Part shown: positions 1 through 18,489 of the stretch, one piece after another
Position numbering within the stretch: the stretch's first letter is position 1
Layout: each line of letters starts with the position of its first letter
Origin: Dioscorea cayenensis subsp. rotundata
Taxonomy: Eukaryota > Streptophyta > Magnoliopsida > Dioscoreales > Dioscoreaceae
NCBI RefSeq assembly: GCF_009730915.1
Contig: NC_052487.1
Span: forward strand, 2,108,001-2,172,000
DNA: 64,000 nucleotides
Direction of reading: 5' to 3'
Position numbers and translations under genes: made by a program
Notes under the pieces: generated by a model
Told to the model about the DNA's origin: nothing
What the model saw: only the letters and a program-made list of their open reading frames with translations
Databases searched by the model: none

Positions 1-260
1 GCCGATGTTCATGATGTTTTTCATGTTTCCAAACAAATGGTTTTTCAAAGTAAACTCTTCCAACTTCTACTGTCTCCTAAATTAATTAAAGATCAGCCAC
101 ATATTCCCATGGAAGTGCAGGATCACCGGCATTGCTGCCAAGTGCATGGTTGTATTCACAAAAAGTTCTTGTTCATTGGAGTTATGGCACAAATGCAAAA
201 ACTTGGGAAGACCGTAATGGTCTCGATCTTTGTTTTCCTGAGATTGCATCTCGGATATAA
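1..260 (+). mobile_element. Ty3/gypsy polyprotein remnant (integrase C-terminus / chromodomain-like)
   Basis: The first frame reads VHDVFHVSKQ, the signature that ends the integrase core of plant Ty3/gypsy polyproteins. Further on, from about position 153 in another frame, it reads KVLVHWSYGTNAKTWED and then LCFPEIASRI before a stop at 258-260. This is the W-x-G-x-x-x-x-x-TWED block of the chromodomain-like tail. The change of frame between the two blocks shows that the copy is broken. Most of the element lies to the left of the window. It sits downstream of the last visible leucyl-tRNA synthetase exon, so it is probably inside an intron or the 3' flank of that gene. Confidence 0.75.
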
Positions 261-812
261 GGTGCCTCCATGGGGCGATAAGTTGCTGCAGCAATAAAAT
301 CTTTAACTAGGAATTACCCAGAAACAACAACTCACCAACAAATTAATGGCCAACGCAACAGCAAATCCCTAATAAATTCAAGTTGAGATAAGATGCAGAA
401 AAACTAAATAAGCCTAGCCGGCCACCATCAAAGGGATTTAATTTCTTCTATTGTTTCCCTTAGTTCTTCTAAATTTTCAAGATTAACAATGTTCCTAGTG
501 GAGGTCCTGCTCATCCTTGGAGTTGAGAAACTCTTGGTAGGGGCGCATAAATCCTAATAGTTTGATATAACTTCTGAAGTTCAATAACTGGATTCTCATG
601 TGTCAGCTACCATATGAAAATCCTTACATGACAAGAATCATTTAAATTTAAATAACTAATTGTAATATAAGTTTCTCTTTGGGGAAAAAAAAATATGTAA
701 AAACCTACCTTGATTAGATTAGGTTTAAGCGCAATTCTTTATGGCCAAAATGGAAATAAAGCATCCAACGATCAGAGACGCAATCAATCAAGATAATAAG
801 CAAGAAAAGTAC
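261..812. other. Non-coding stretch, intron or TE flank
   Basis: No conserved coding segment is visible on either strand. The C-terminal motifs expected after the last visible leucyl-tRNA synthetase exon were looked for on the minus strand and not found. This is probably intron sequence extended by retrotransposon DNA. Confidence 0.5.
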
Positions 813-7744
<6,932 letters not shown>

Positions 7745-8383
7745 CTCGCCGAAGACGAGGAGGAAAGAGGGAAAGGAACCGTTGTGGTTTGGCTAAGGAT
7801 ATGGAAATCACTTGAATTTTTATAGTCATAAAAATGAGATTTTTTTTTTCAATAAAAAAAAATAAAAATTTAAACTTGAAAAAAAAAAATGAAATTAACC
7901 AAATTTAGAAACATTTTCAAATTTCCAATAATTATATAAATAATTAATTTGATTCTAATGATTTGGAATGATTTTGGTTAACTTAGTTGGTTTATTATTT
8001 TCTTGATATTTATAGATATTTAATTAATTATGTAATTAATTATTTTTTTACCATTTAACACCCGATTCTCCCTATCTTGTTGAGCAGGCAAGTTCAAACC
8101 CCAACACACACAATGAAAACATATGTGTGTTGAGATATGTACACATCCTTATAAAAAAAAAAACATATTTAATAATATTAATATTTAAGAACAATTCAAT
8201 CTATGACAACATTAAAAAGGTGATTGTTTGGAAATAAATCATTATGCACTAGATTTTGGTGTAGTTTAATATTTTGTATCTACACATGAGATTGTATTTT
8301 GAGGTAGAACATTCCACAAATATGAAAATGTTAAAAATATAGGATTTGGATTTGCATGTCACCATATCTCCAACCAAATCATC
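7745..8383. other. Intergenic: LeuRS 5' leader/promoter side and MATE1 3' flank
   Basis: From 7745 to about 7815 the sequence is purine-rich on the plus strand and probably holds the 5' UTR of the LeuRS gene. From 7830 onward it is very AT-rich with A and T runs, and no gene is seen. The genes on both sides lie on the minus strand, so this stretch is the promoter side of LeuRS and the 3' side of MATE1. Confidence 0.6.
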
Positions 8384-11280
8384 CTAAAATACTTGATCAA
8401 TGGGAAGAGTTGAACTATAAACTCTTTCTCTTGCCTTCTTTGCCTGAAAAACAAAACAAAAAGATAAAGATCAAAATCAAAAATGGACTTAATCTAAAAA
8501 AAAAAAAACATGAAGAAAAAAAAAATCAACATGAAGTTACTGTAACCTCTTTCTCCCAATCAGTGCATATAGTGATGGTTGAGTATGACACCAATTGCAC
8601 AAACAAACCAGATATGATTCCAATCCAAAGACCCTGTTCACAAAGCAGTAGCATTTCAATTTTGAACATGAAAAGGTTCCAAAGGAATGAAATTTTCTTC
8701 ACACCTTTCCACCAATTTTGAAGACAAAAGCTAACAAAATAGCAGAAGGAATGCCGAAAATGTAGTATGCTCCAAGGTTCACCAAAGCACCGATGTTTTG
8801 CCAACCACATCCTCTCGCAGTTCCTGAACATTAGACTTCGTCGTTATCGCTATATATGTGTATATATATATGTATGTATATATGTATATATCACTCTCCA
8901 TCCATTTTTCGATTGAATAGATGTTACTCGTCAGTGTTACATGTGATACAATCCATTCTACATAGGCCAGGCAGAACGAAATCATCAAAAATATAGTAAA
9001 GTAAACACAGACTTTTTCCATTTACAAGTTTTAATCAAATCCAAAAAGTTACTCATTTCTATCGATTTTGACTTCTCCAGTCGATGTGAATTGCCCTATT
9101 GGTTGCCAGCTCAATGCGGAAAAATAAATTTATGGCGCAAATTGTAACAAATCTTGAAGCATGAGAGTCAATTGGCAAAATCAAAACTTATAAGGAATAG
9201 AAGTGAACTAAGGAGAAAAGTGTAAATAAGTTTCTGGCTAAAAAAATTTTTTTGTAGTTTTGATGCTTGTTTACCTGCAAGAACAGCTTGGATGCCATCC
9301 ACAAAATTAGAGATTGCTAGGATTGGCATCATAATGGCGACATATTTTACTACTTCGTCTTCATCACTATATGCATGACCCCATAAATTGCGAGCTAGGG
9401 TCATCGTCGCTCCTACAATTAGGCCTTCAGTCACAGCCAATGCTACTACGACACATATTGCTAAGCGAGCTGCCTTTGGATGGCCAGCTCCGAGTTCATT
9501 TGAGACACGAGTACTATGCAATGGTAGAAATTAAACATTACAATCTCAAGATGATCAATGGGTAGATGTAACAATGAATTTGATTAAGCTTACCTTATAG
9601 CAGAACTAAGACCAAATGGAATCATGAACACCATTGCGGCAGTGTTAAGACTGAAGAAGCAGATAATTGTCAGTAATATGAGTGAGTGCTGCCTCAAATG
9701 ATCCTGAAAAAGATTACCTTATTGACAATACTGAAGTTTCAAGCTTTGGATTTGGAAGAAGACCGGAAAGAAGGACAAGCATCTCAAATGACCAGAATTC
9801 TAAGCTACCTCATGTTGATAAAGAAGAAAAAAAAAACATAATATAAATGGTGTCATATTTCAGCTATTCAGGGATGATAGCAATACTGAACGATAATTAT
9901 TAACCACCTACCAAACCATGACAGCGGATGGAATAGCAAGTTTGATGAAGTTAAATATATCACGCAAAGCTTCTGATGAAAAACCGGTCCACGTCTTCTT
10001 GCAAGCGGGTGAAAATTTGACGTAGAGAACCAAGAGAATCACATTGAGCCAATAAGAGATAGACATTGCAAGAGCAGCACCTTTGTGGCCAAGCCCAGAT
10101 TTGAATACTAAAAGCCAACAGATTAAAAGGTGAAGAAGAGTGGTGATTCCAGAACTTATCATCATGGGAACAACATTGTTCTGTGTTTGTAGGAACCTAG
10201 TAAGGCATTGAAGGAGACCATAAGCAAAGAGAACGGGAATCATCCACCGTGCATAAATTCCAGCTTGTGCGGATATCTCTGGGTCTTGCCCCAATGCTGC
10301 AAGAATTTCTCCTGTATAAGCCCAGATGACAGCGAGGGGAATGCCAACAAGAGTAAGCACAAGCATGGCTCTTTGCATGTGTACACCCAACATGTGGTAT
10401 TGCTTTGCTCCATATGACTGCCCACACAATGTATCCAATGCAGTTCCCATTCCCATCTAATCAATCATGAGTAAGACTGAAGTTAATTCATCTTTTTCTC
10501 ATGTTCTTCTGAATCAAATGTTGATGTTTAGCACATTTGATTCACCAAATATGACCAAAAATAGATAAAGGATTATTGAATCCAAATGCATCCAATGCAC
10601 TTCCCATTCCCACCTAATTATGACTAAAAATCAAGTCTTTTCCTTAAATTGCAATACTTAATTGTTGATGTTCAACAAATTCGATACACAAACCATGACC
10701 AAGTAATTCAGCCTCATTGTAAGCACAGAAATTGATAAAGATAACCAAATCAATAGTTATCTAATGCACTTCCCATTCCCCATTTTTCAGCCTCAAATGG
10801 AGATGTTTTACAACATCTGACACAGAAACCATGGCCAAGTAATTGTCATTGCAAGCATATAAACTGATAAGAATGAATGAATCCATAACAATCAACATAG
10901 TTTCAGCAAAACAAGATCTACAAACAAACACCACAATCCAAATATGAACACAAATTTATTTTGTGTATTTTATATTTATGCTTTTGCAGAGAGTTAAGTA
11001 AGAGACAAAAGAGAGAAAGAGAGAGAGGAGATAGTACCAAGAGGCCAAAGGCAGAGACACCAGCAAAGGAAAAGGCCATGGAAGCACCAGAGAGAGGAAG
11101 CTCTCCAAGATGACCAACAAACATGGTAGAAATGACTTGAAGGATGTTTTGCAGAAGACTTGAAGCTATGAGAGGTCCAGCCAAGAACAACTGCTTCTTC
11201 ACCTCACCCACCACATGACCTCCATCTTCACCATCTCCATCACTCTTCTTCTCAGAGTTTGGAATCAATGGTGACTCCAT
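8384..11280 (-). CDS. MATE family transporter (DETOXIFICATION type), copy 1
   Basis: A multidrug and toxic compound extrusion transporter: a ~12-helix membrane antiporter that exports organic cations, flavonoids, alkaloids or organic acids in exchange for H+. Exons: 11280-11038, 10456-9912, 9804-9718, 9650-9594, 9513-9275, 8823-8705, 8633-8547, 8443-8384, giving 1437 nt (478 residues), the usual length. Visible family motifs: [18 protein letters not shown] at the first helix, [46 protein letters not shown], and the acidic-tail residues DWEKE. The hydrophilic N-terminus is SEKKSDGDG. Closest to the DTX10/16-like clade by motif style; substrate and membrane are not predictable. This copy is the most diverged of the three and supplied the left break of the later tandem duplication. 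Start: Met of MESPLIP, the only Met before the first helix. Confidence 0.93.
10441..10800 (-). repeat. Intron-1 tandem repeat carrying decoy copies of the exon-2 acceptor
   Basis: The start of exon 2 with its acceptor (plus-strand motif TTCCCATTCCC followed by the CT of the acceptor, at about 10444) recurs inside intron 1 at about 10601 and 10770, spaced by roughly 157 and 169 bp. At 10601 the copy still has an AG in acceptor position and would encode VGMGSAL in place of MGMGTAL. The same arrangement is found in copies 2 and 3 (around 20700 and 33045), so the repeat predates the duplications. Confidence 0.7.
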
Positions 11281-11335
11281 GGTTGCTTGTTCTCTCTTCT
11301 CTTCTGCTTACTCAACAAAGTGTACTTGTCTTTAG

Positions 11336-11348
11336 TCTCTTTATAGCC
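11336..11348 (-). promoter_or_regulatory. Candidate TATA box of MATE copy 1
   Basis: The minus strand reads GGCTATAAAGAGA about 55-65 bp upstream of the start codon, a good fit to a plant TATA box with a short leader. The corresponding position upstream of copies 2 and 3 has no equivalent motif, which suggests promoter divergence. Sequence match only. Confidence 0.4.
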
Positions 11349-11437
11349 TTTTATCTTTGCCATATATCTTTGCCAATTATTTATTTGATAAAAATTCTCA
11401 ATTTGCTTTGACTTGGTACATTATTTAGAAATATATT

Positions 11438-11473
<36 letters not shown>

Positions 11474-11550
11474 TGCATTCTGTGATTTTATGTTCATGCT
11501 GTCTTTGTGCTTAATTTTTTTCATGAGTCACATAACTTTGGTTTAATTTT

Positions 11551-11849
11551 ATTTTAGTAACTAAACTTCAATTTATATAAAAATGGTCATTTATCTTCAA
11601 TTTTATTTCATCAGGCAATCGCCCAGTTTATTTGGGAACCAAATAACTGATGTGACAATCGAAAAATCTTCAAGTTTGGTGACATGTACAGTCCAAATAA
11701 AACGCCTGATATACCACATGGAAGTTGACACAAATTTTTCGGTTTTCACATAAACTATTTGGTTCTCAAATCAATCGGGTGACTGCCTGGTGAAATAAAT
11801 TAAAGATGAGCGACCATTTTGATGTAAATTGAAGTTTGATTACTAAAAT
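11551..11849. mobile_element. Foldback/MITE-like element with ~95-bp inverted arms
   Basis: The left arm starts ATTTTAGTAACTAAACTTC and the right arm ends GAAGTTTGATTACTAAAAT. The two arms match as imperfect inverted repeats over about 95 bases each (about 85 percent by eye), separated by a ~110-bp centre. No coding capacity. The repeat shared with 30289 begins just right of it, so the second duplicated block lacks this element at the equivalent place. Confidence 0.65.
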
Positions 11850-11853
11850 GAAG

Positions 11854-12319
11854 CAAGTTCAAAGCAACATTAGATTGGGGAAGTGATCCAAGTGCTATTT
11901 TGGTCTATAATCTTAGAGTTTTTTTGTTTTTTTGTTTTTGAAAAAATATAATCTTAGAGTGTATGGGTATATTTGCCATAAATTTCTATTTCCAAAAAAT
12001 TAATGCAATCTAAAATTTTCACCAATCAGGTAATCATTTAGTTGGTAACTTGATATTAATAATAATATTATTAAAAGGTTTCAGGGACTAATAAATAATT
12101 TTCCCTTAAAAAAATCTCCCGTATGAGATTTTTATATTATATCTAATAAAATTTAAAAGGTATAATTTCAAATTTACATTGTCCAATACACCACATGACA
12201 ATAATAATATAATAAAAATAAAATTATAAAATTTAATTGATGAAATTAAAAATAAAATTATAATCTTTATGAGATCATAGTTTTGTCATATTGCAGCTTG
12301 GCCAACATCAAAACATTAG
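11854..12319. repeat. Duplicated intergenic segment (partner at 30289-30826)
   Basis: From the shared motif CAAAGCAACATTAGATT this segment matches 30289-30826 in the same order, ending at the shared motif CTTGGCCAACATCAAAACATTA. Each copy has indels of its own (about 90 bp extra here, about 170 bp extra in the partner). It is the part of the tandem-duplicated block left of the LINE-1 insertion. Confidence 0.85.
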
Positions 12320-12455
12320 TAAAAAGGATTCCCTCCAAAAGATAAACAGGTTAATGAAGTTGCTGCGAAAGAGATAGAGATCAATTCAGCAAAAGGATTC
12401 CCTCCTTCTTCCCATCCTCTGAGTTTCTCCCTGGTTCTCTGTTTCCCCTCTTGCC

Positions 12456-13230
12456 ATGGCAAGCGGGGGCCATACTCCCCAGCCTCCTCCATCCCATCCC
12501 TCCCATCCTTCTTGGGCTCAAATTGCCTCCAAGGTTACATCCACCCAAGAAACCTCTCCCCTGTACAATCCTGCGATTCTCAACAAACTTAAAGAATCTA
12601 CTTCAGATTTCATTAAACTGGACAATGATACCTTGAATCGAGCTCGCCTTCGTTTCCAACACTCACTCTTTGGGAAGTTTTTTTGGTAAAACCTCCTACT
12701 GTTTGAACAAGTGAAGATCTTTCTCTTGAAGAAATGGGAGAACATTGGGGAAGTTCTGATCTCGGATTTACCTAATGGCTTCATCCTTATTCGTTGTCCT
12801 AATGATAATGTCTTCGACGCCTTCTCTCCGAAGGTCCACTGGACCATCAATGGTATTATCTTGCAGCTATCTCCTTGGCGCCCTTACTTCGAACCTTCTT
12901 TCACTAAGCTGACTACTGCAGCAATCTGGATCCAACTTCATAATCTTCCAATTGAATTACGGGTGGTGATACCCTTGAAACCGTTTCCGATCATCTTGGA
13001 AGGCTTACGAAAAATCGATGAACTCACTCTCTCTCTTACCCGAGACCAAATACGCTAGAATTTGTCTTGAGTCGGATCTTTCAAACCACTTTCGGCAAGG
13101 GTTTTTGGCTTGGAGATGATATCCATCGTGTCTTTGTTGTGGTTCGATATGAGCGTCTTCCAACCTTTTGCTACTCACAGTGGAGTGATTGGCCATGGCT
13201 CTAGCTCACGTAGTCGGAACCCGATGGCAG
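12456..13230 (+). pseudogene. LINE-1 ORF1 (DUF4283 / zinc-knuckle gag-like), broken
   Basis: It starts at the ATG in a Kozak-like context and passes a stop at 12687. Then follows the DUF4283-type core (FSPKVHWTINGIILQLSPW, AAIWIQLHNLPIE) up to a stop at 13057, then a segment reading GFWLGDDIHRVFVVVRYERL and FCYS. The next frame continues CGVIGHGSSSRSR, so the CCHC knuckle is split by a frameshift near 13170 and its last Cys is lost. ORF1 proteins of this family bind LINE RNA. At least two stops and one frameshift make it non-functional. Confidence 0.75.
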
Positions 13231-14225
13231 GGAAGGCCAAAGTCTCTCGACCCTCTCGAAATTTTTCGAGAGAAGGAGGTTAGACTTGATCCCCTTCCCA
13301 TGGATCTTTGGAACTTCCGTCAGAGATCCTGTTCCCCTTCTTGCTAGCGATGATGGTGCTTTGTTTGTTCCGATAATTACGTGAGTGATTCGACTTGGGT
13401 CCTTGGCTTCTCGTTTCTGCCGGGCGAGGCTAACCCCGTTCAGTGGCGGTGGTGCTCGCGCCTACGCGACGTTGGAGCGGCGACGCTCGAGCAGCGATGA
13501 CCGCTCGTCGAGGGAGTTCATGTCGTGGTACGCGTGGCGGCTGCGGGCGGTTCGAGTGGGCGGCGTCTCCCTCCCCACGTTGCACGACTCCCCGAGTCGC
13601 ACAACAGCATTCTCTGCCAGACCCTTACACCTCTGGCGTCGTTGATCCCTCCGTTGCTTTATCTATTACGCCTTGGGACCCTAACTGCGCTCCGTCCCGA
13701 GACTCCTCGGGACCACTTCTTCTTCCACTGTCTCTGCTCTCACTGTCAGTCTCACATTCCACTTTGGAGAATCCACCCCCTGACACTCTACCCAGAGCTC
13801 CCACTCACACTGCTAAAGCGAAGTTGCCTCGTCGGCATCCCTCTCCTCCCCCTGTCCTCTTGACCTCTTCCTCTGCTAACCCTTCTTTCAAACCTCCTAG
13901 TCCTAATCCAGAGCACTCAAAACTTGTATCTCAGGTTTCAGCTGCTCTCGATGACGGTTCTATGGATGAAGACTACGAGCGAGGGATGCTTTGTGTCTTA
14001 CGATGCTCGATGACCCGGATGTCGGGAAGAAGATGAGCACGGCGACCACATGACCTTGGACCCGATTACCGGGAAGAAGCCCGGCGTGTTGCTCTTGTTC
14101 GCAAAGGGGCCTCTCCTTGATGTAGAATCCCAAAAGAAAGGCGTTTGGGCGGGTGGTTCCAGTATCCATTGATTTCCTCTTATCCTTTCCTTCAGGAAGT
14201 TGTCTTCTTTTTCCTAGTTTTTTGA

Positions 14226-17200
14226 TGAGTACTACAAATATTCTTTGCTGGAATTGCAGGGGTCTCTCTTCCCGGGAAACCCTCGCCCGCACTTTTAGAT
14301 TTCTTCGTCAAAATGACCTAGCTATCCTACATCTTGTGGAAACGAGCAAACTACATTCGTGTTGGTAAGTTTTTGTTCTAGACTCTCCAAATCTTGGGAG
14401 TGGGCCGCATCCTCTCTGAAGGGTTCTCTGGTGGTATAGTTGTTTCTTTGGAAAAAAAGGTTTGGAATCAGATTACTCCTATCGCCTATTCTCGGCGAGT
14501 CCTTCATCTGGTGATATCCTCCAACTTTTTATCTAATGTTATTATCTCAGTTGTCTATAATTCTAACCGGGCGTCTTCCCGATTGCTCCGTTTGGTATGA
14601 GCTTTCCAAAATCTCTTCTCTTACGTGCTCCCTTGGCTTATTATTGGAGATTTCAACACTATTTTGCTCCCGTGTGAGCATAAAAGGCGACCGTTTCCAT
14701 TATTACTCTCATAAAGCTTCTTTTTCGTGGTTTTATCAATAATAATAATTTATTCGATCTCGATAGCTCCGACTCCCACTTTTACTTGGTGTATATCAGT
14801 GGGTCTTGCTCGTCGGTGGGCACGACTTGATCGTTGCATTGTTAACCTCGATTAGATTTCTTATTTTAAAAACTACTCTCTTCGTCATCTTTCTCGCAGT
14901 TTTTCGGATCATTCTCCTCTTGCCTTATCTATTTCTTCTCATGACTCTTCTAAATGCTACTTATTCAGATTTGAAAACTATTGGTTGGATTTTGTTGGTT
15001 GCCATAAATCTGTTCGCGATGCCCTTCTATCTCCTTCTCATGGTAACCCCCTACATGTACTGACACATCTTTTATCCTGTATCAGATTTAAACTTAATAT
15101 TTGGAAGAAAACTGGCGTTAATTCTCTTGAGCAGGATCTCCTTCAGACTGAGACTAATATTTCCAATTTAGAAAGCTTGGATGACAATCTTGTCTCCCAA
15201 TCTCATTTGTCAAGCCAGTATGCTAGACTTGCTGCGATTCAGCGCCAATTGTCTATTAAGTGGGCCCAGCGTGCTCGTCTTCTCTGGGTTAGCGATGGTG
15301 ATAAAAATACGCACTTTTTTCATAGCGCTGCCCGCATTCACTCTCACCACAACTATATCTCTCGGATCATGGACTCTTACAGTAGCGTCTATTCGACCAT
15401 TCGAGTATTGAGCGAGCCTTTGTGGATTTTTTATTCTAACCTTTGAATGTGCAGCGATTCTTGCACCAATGACAATTTACATAATCTCATACATGCTTTG
15501 CTCGATGATCTCCCTCGGTTTCTATCGAGGCTGGTATTCACCTTGTTGGGAAGTATCTAAAGAAGAAATCTTTCTTGCTTCTTCTCGATCTCCCTCGAGT
15601 AAGTCCCACGGTCCCGATAGGCTCCAATCTTGAATTTTTTTCGGTTTTTGGGATGATGTGGGTGATTACATCGTTGATGCTATCAAACACTTTTTTCCAT
15701 ACTTCTCAAATCTCCTCACTCTTGGGGTAGAACCTATATCACTCTTGTCCCTAAACACTCCGATCCTAGGTCGGGTTTCGGATTATCGTCCCATCTCGCT
15801 TTTGCAATGTTTGTTATAAAAATCATTTCAAAGGTCCTCTCGAATAGACTCGAGCACATTTGCTCCCTATGCTTATAGGTAGAGAGCAAGTCGGGTTTAT
15901 CTCGAGACGAGGTGCCTTTGATAATGCTATAAACTGATTCGAGGTGGTTCGTTCTCTTGAGGGCCCGACCTTTCTAGTCCCCCTAGGATGATAGTTAAAC
16001 TTGATATCGAAAAAAAGCCTATGATACTATTAGCTGGAGTGCGATTCTTGCTACCCTCACTAAAAATGAATTTCCACGATCGTTGGATTTCTTGGATTAG
16101 AGCTACTTTTTACTTCTTAACTTTCTCTATTCTTGTGAATGGAACTCCCTCTCCTTGGTTTTTCCTCTTCTAGGGGAATTCGTCGAGAGATCCCCTCTTC
16201 TTATCTTTTTTTATTCTAGTTGCCCAAAAATTTCTCTGCTATTTTTGAATCGTGCCACTTTCTATCAACTTGATCCACTGGTTTTGACCAGAATCTTCAC
16301 CCCAATTTCAACCATTTGATGTTCGTTGATGATATCATATTGGTAACTTTCGAGCTACTAGAGTGCATAGCTCGTAATATCAATCTTTGCCTTTCTATTT
16401 ATAACCCGATTAAGCGGCAGCGTCCCAGCAATTCCAAAACTCATATCTATCTTCCTTCTTGGTTTAATAAAAGGGTCGCGTCCGATGATTTGTTCCATTC
16501 ACGGCTTCTCTCTTGCCCACTTTCCCTTCTCTTATTTAGGTTTTTCTCATTTCTCCTAAGAAGATTAGTGTCCATTCTTACAAACCATTGATTGATAAAA
16601 TCAAGACTACATGCTTTCTCGTTGGAAAACTTATAAATTATCCTCTCTCGCCAAATCCATTCTTATTAATTCCACTATTCTTTCAATCCCAAACTATATT
16701 CTTTTACGCCTATCACATTTCTGATTCGATCCTTCACGAAATCACTAAAGCTTGTCGGGGGATTTTTTTGGTTGAGGCGATGGAAAGAGCATCCATGCGA
16801 TGAGTGGAGTTGTATCGCGATAATAAACGTCGAGGGGGCTTAGGTCTTCGCAACCTCATTCATGCTAAGACTTCTCTTATGGCGAAAAATGTTTTCAAGT
16901 ATCTTAATTCGGATAGCATTTTTTGGGTCAACATTATCCGCCATAAGTATGGTTGCTTGAATCTCTGGACTGATACTATTCCTAGTAACTGTTCCTGGAT
17001 CTTTCGTGGCATCCGTAAATGCGGCCATGATTACGAAACATAACCTTTGGATTAAGAATTTTTAATCCAATCAAACTTCATTTATGCTTGATCCTTGGTT
17101 ATTTGATGTTCCTCTAGCTTTCAAACCTACTTTTCTTGAATATGGACATTGTATCTAATGATGTTGGGTTTACTGAGCTTATTGTTAATGACCATTGGAA

Positions 17201-18338
17201 TCAAAATCTTCTTGCTTTAATCTTTGGTGATATCCTCGGTCCTTTGATCCCAACTTCTTGTACCCCTGATTATTCTAGTGATAATTTTTGGGTCTGGTTT
17301 CCTCAGTCATCTAATGTGAATCTCTCTTCTACTATCTACCATCACTTGAACCTTCATTCCGCTGGTACCTCTGAGTGGTATGGTTGGACAAAAATTTGGA
17401 AGCTAAGTGTTGCTCCAAGGGTGAAACATTTTATTTGGCTCATGTTGCATGGTAAAATCTCTACTACTGATTTCCTGAACAGCATCAATATCGGCCCTAG
17501 ATCTCTGTGTGTGTTTTGCAAAATCGAGTATGAATCTATTGATCATATTTTCCTTGATTGTCGTTGGACCCAGATTGTGTGGAATATGCTTAATCAACAC
17601 CATTGTACTCATATATCATTCCCAGATCCTATTTCTGCTGGCTGTTGGCTTACTGAGTATAATTATTCTTTTTATACTATGTCTGTCATTGCGGCTTGTA
17701 TTTGGCTTATTTGGTAAGCTCGTTGTGATGCTATTTTTAGCAATGTGTCTCCAAGCTTTAATCTTATCGCTGCTAAAGCTGCTGCCCATGTTCTTGAGTT
17801 TTCTCAGGAGAATTCTTCTCACATTGGCCGGAAGCTCCTATTAAATAACTTTTCTCACATCAATGGACTTATCCTCTTCTTTGCTTTCCGTTGGGCAGAC
17901 AACTCTAAAACAGGTAGGTTGGGCTTCTTCATCTCCAACTATACTTATTCCATTTTTTGTGCAGGTTGCTGCACTTTCTCTGCTGATTCCTGCCTTGAAG
18001 CATCCATCAAAGCTCTCCAACTTGCCATCAGATCTTCTATTGACCGGCAATTTGACATCAAGCGTATATTACATTGTTGTCCTGCTCTCTCCAGCTCACT
18101 GCTGCTTGGCCGGAATCCTGCTGGTTGGCGTGTTGATCATGATATCTCTGTCCTCAACCACTTTCTTCACCTTGCTGGAAATCCTCCTTTGGTCTTCATC
18201 CCTCCCTCCTGGAATGCTCCTGCAGCTGGTCTTGCTTCTCATGGCAGCAACAATCATCTTCTCTGTCTTTTCCTCTCTGGCCGAGACTTGCCCCGTTGGA
18301 TCATGAAATTATTTTCAGATTTTGGTTTTAATTTCTAA
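14226..18338 (+). pseudogene. LINE-1 ORF2 (endonuclease, reverse transcriptase, RNase H), broken
   Basis: It opens with MSTTNILCWNCRGLSSRET, the APE endonuclease start. GGIVVSLEKKVWNQITPI follows, then the reverse-transcriptase blocks SRSPSSKSHGPDRLQS near 15590, GREQVGFISRRGAFDNAI near 15880, VKLDIEK near 15992 and MFVDDIILV near 16320 (catalytic DD kept; usual form FADD). Then come zf-RVT (WKLSVAPRVKHFIWLMLHGK) and an RNase H-like tail ending WNAPAAGLASHGSNN. Many stops and frameshifts separate the blocks. The order EN-RT-zf-RVT-RNH is that of plant L1 LINEs with an acquired RNase H. Confidence 0.8.
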
Positions 18339-18489
18339 TTCAGTTTTTGTTTTGTTTATTTGTATTGTCTTCTTCTGGGTTTCTTAGTGGGTTTGTTTGT
18401 ATTGTTTTGCTTCTTGGTTTGTTATCCCTAAACGCTTTGTATTTTTCCCTCTAATCAATAAAATCAGCTCTCTGAGCTCTTTCTCCAAA

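Larger units (their letters stand above)
12320..18489 (+). mobile_element. Degenerate LINE (L1 type), element 1, inserted in the first duplicated block
   Basis: A near full-length but broken non-LTR retrotransposon. Order: ORF1 with a DUF4283-like domain and zinc knuckle (12456-13230), a GC-rich proline-rich spacer (13230-14050), ORF2 with APE endonuclease (from 14226), reverse transcriptase, zf-RVT (17136-17717) and RNase H (17745-18338), then a ~150-bp 3' UTR. Limits come from the empty site: flanks 12319 and 18490 are joined in the second block around 30826-30849 with only ~22 AT-rich bases between. A 15-bp direct repeat (AAAAGGATTCCCTCC) lies at about 12324 and 12392 near the 5' end. No long poly-A and no clean target-site duplication were found. 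Confidence 0.85.

Noticed and set aside
8045-8155. tRNA-like stretch (AGTTCAAACCCCAAC) followed by an A run
   Set aside because: Could be a worn SINE, but no flanking duplication and no box A could be recognised.
9371-10464. Plus-strand and alternative minus-strand open frames across the MATE exons
   Set aside because: Shadow frames of the MATE coding sequence; the same shadows recur in copies 2 and 3.
13443-14036. 197-codon Pro/Ser-rich open frame
   Set aside because: Lies in the GC-rich spacer of LINE-1 between ORF1 and ORF2; no independent gene signals.
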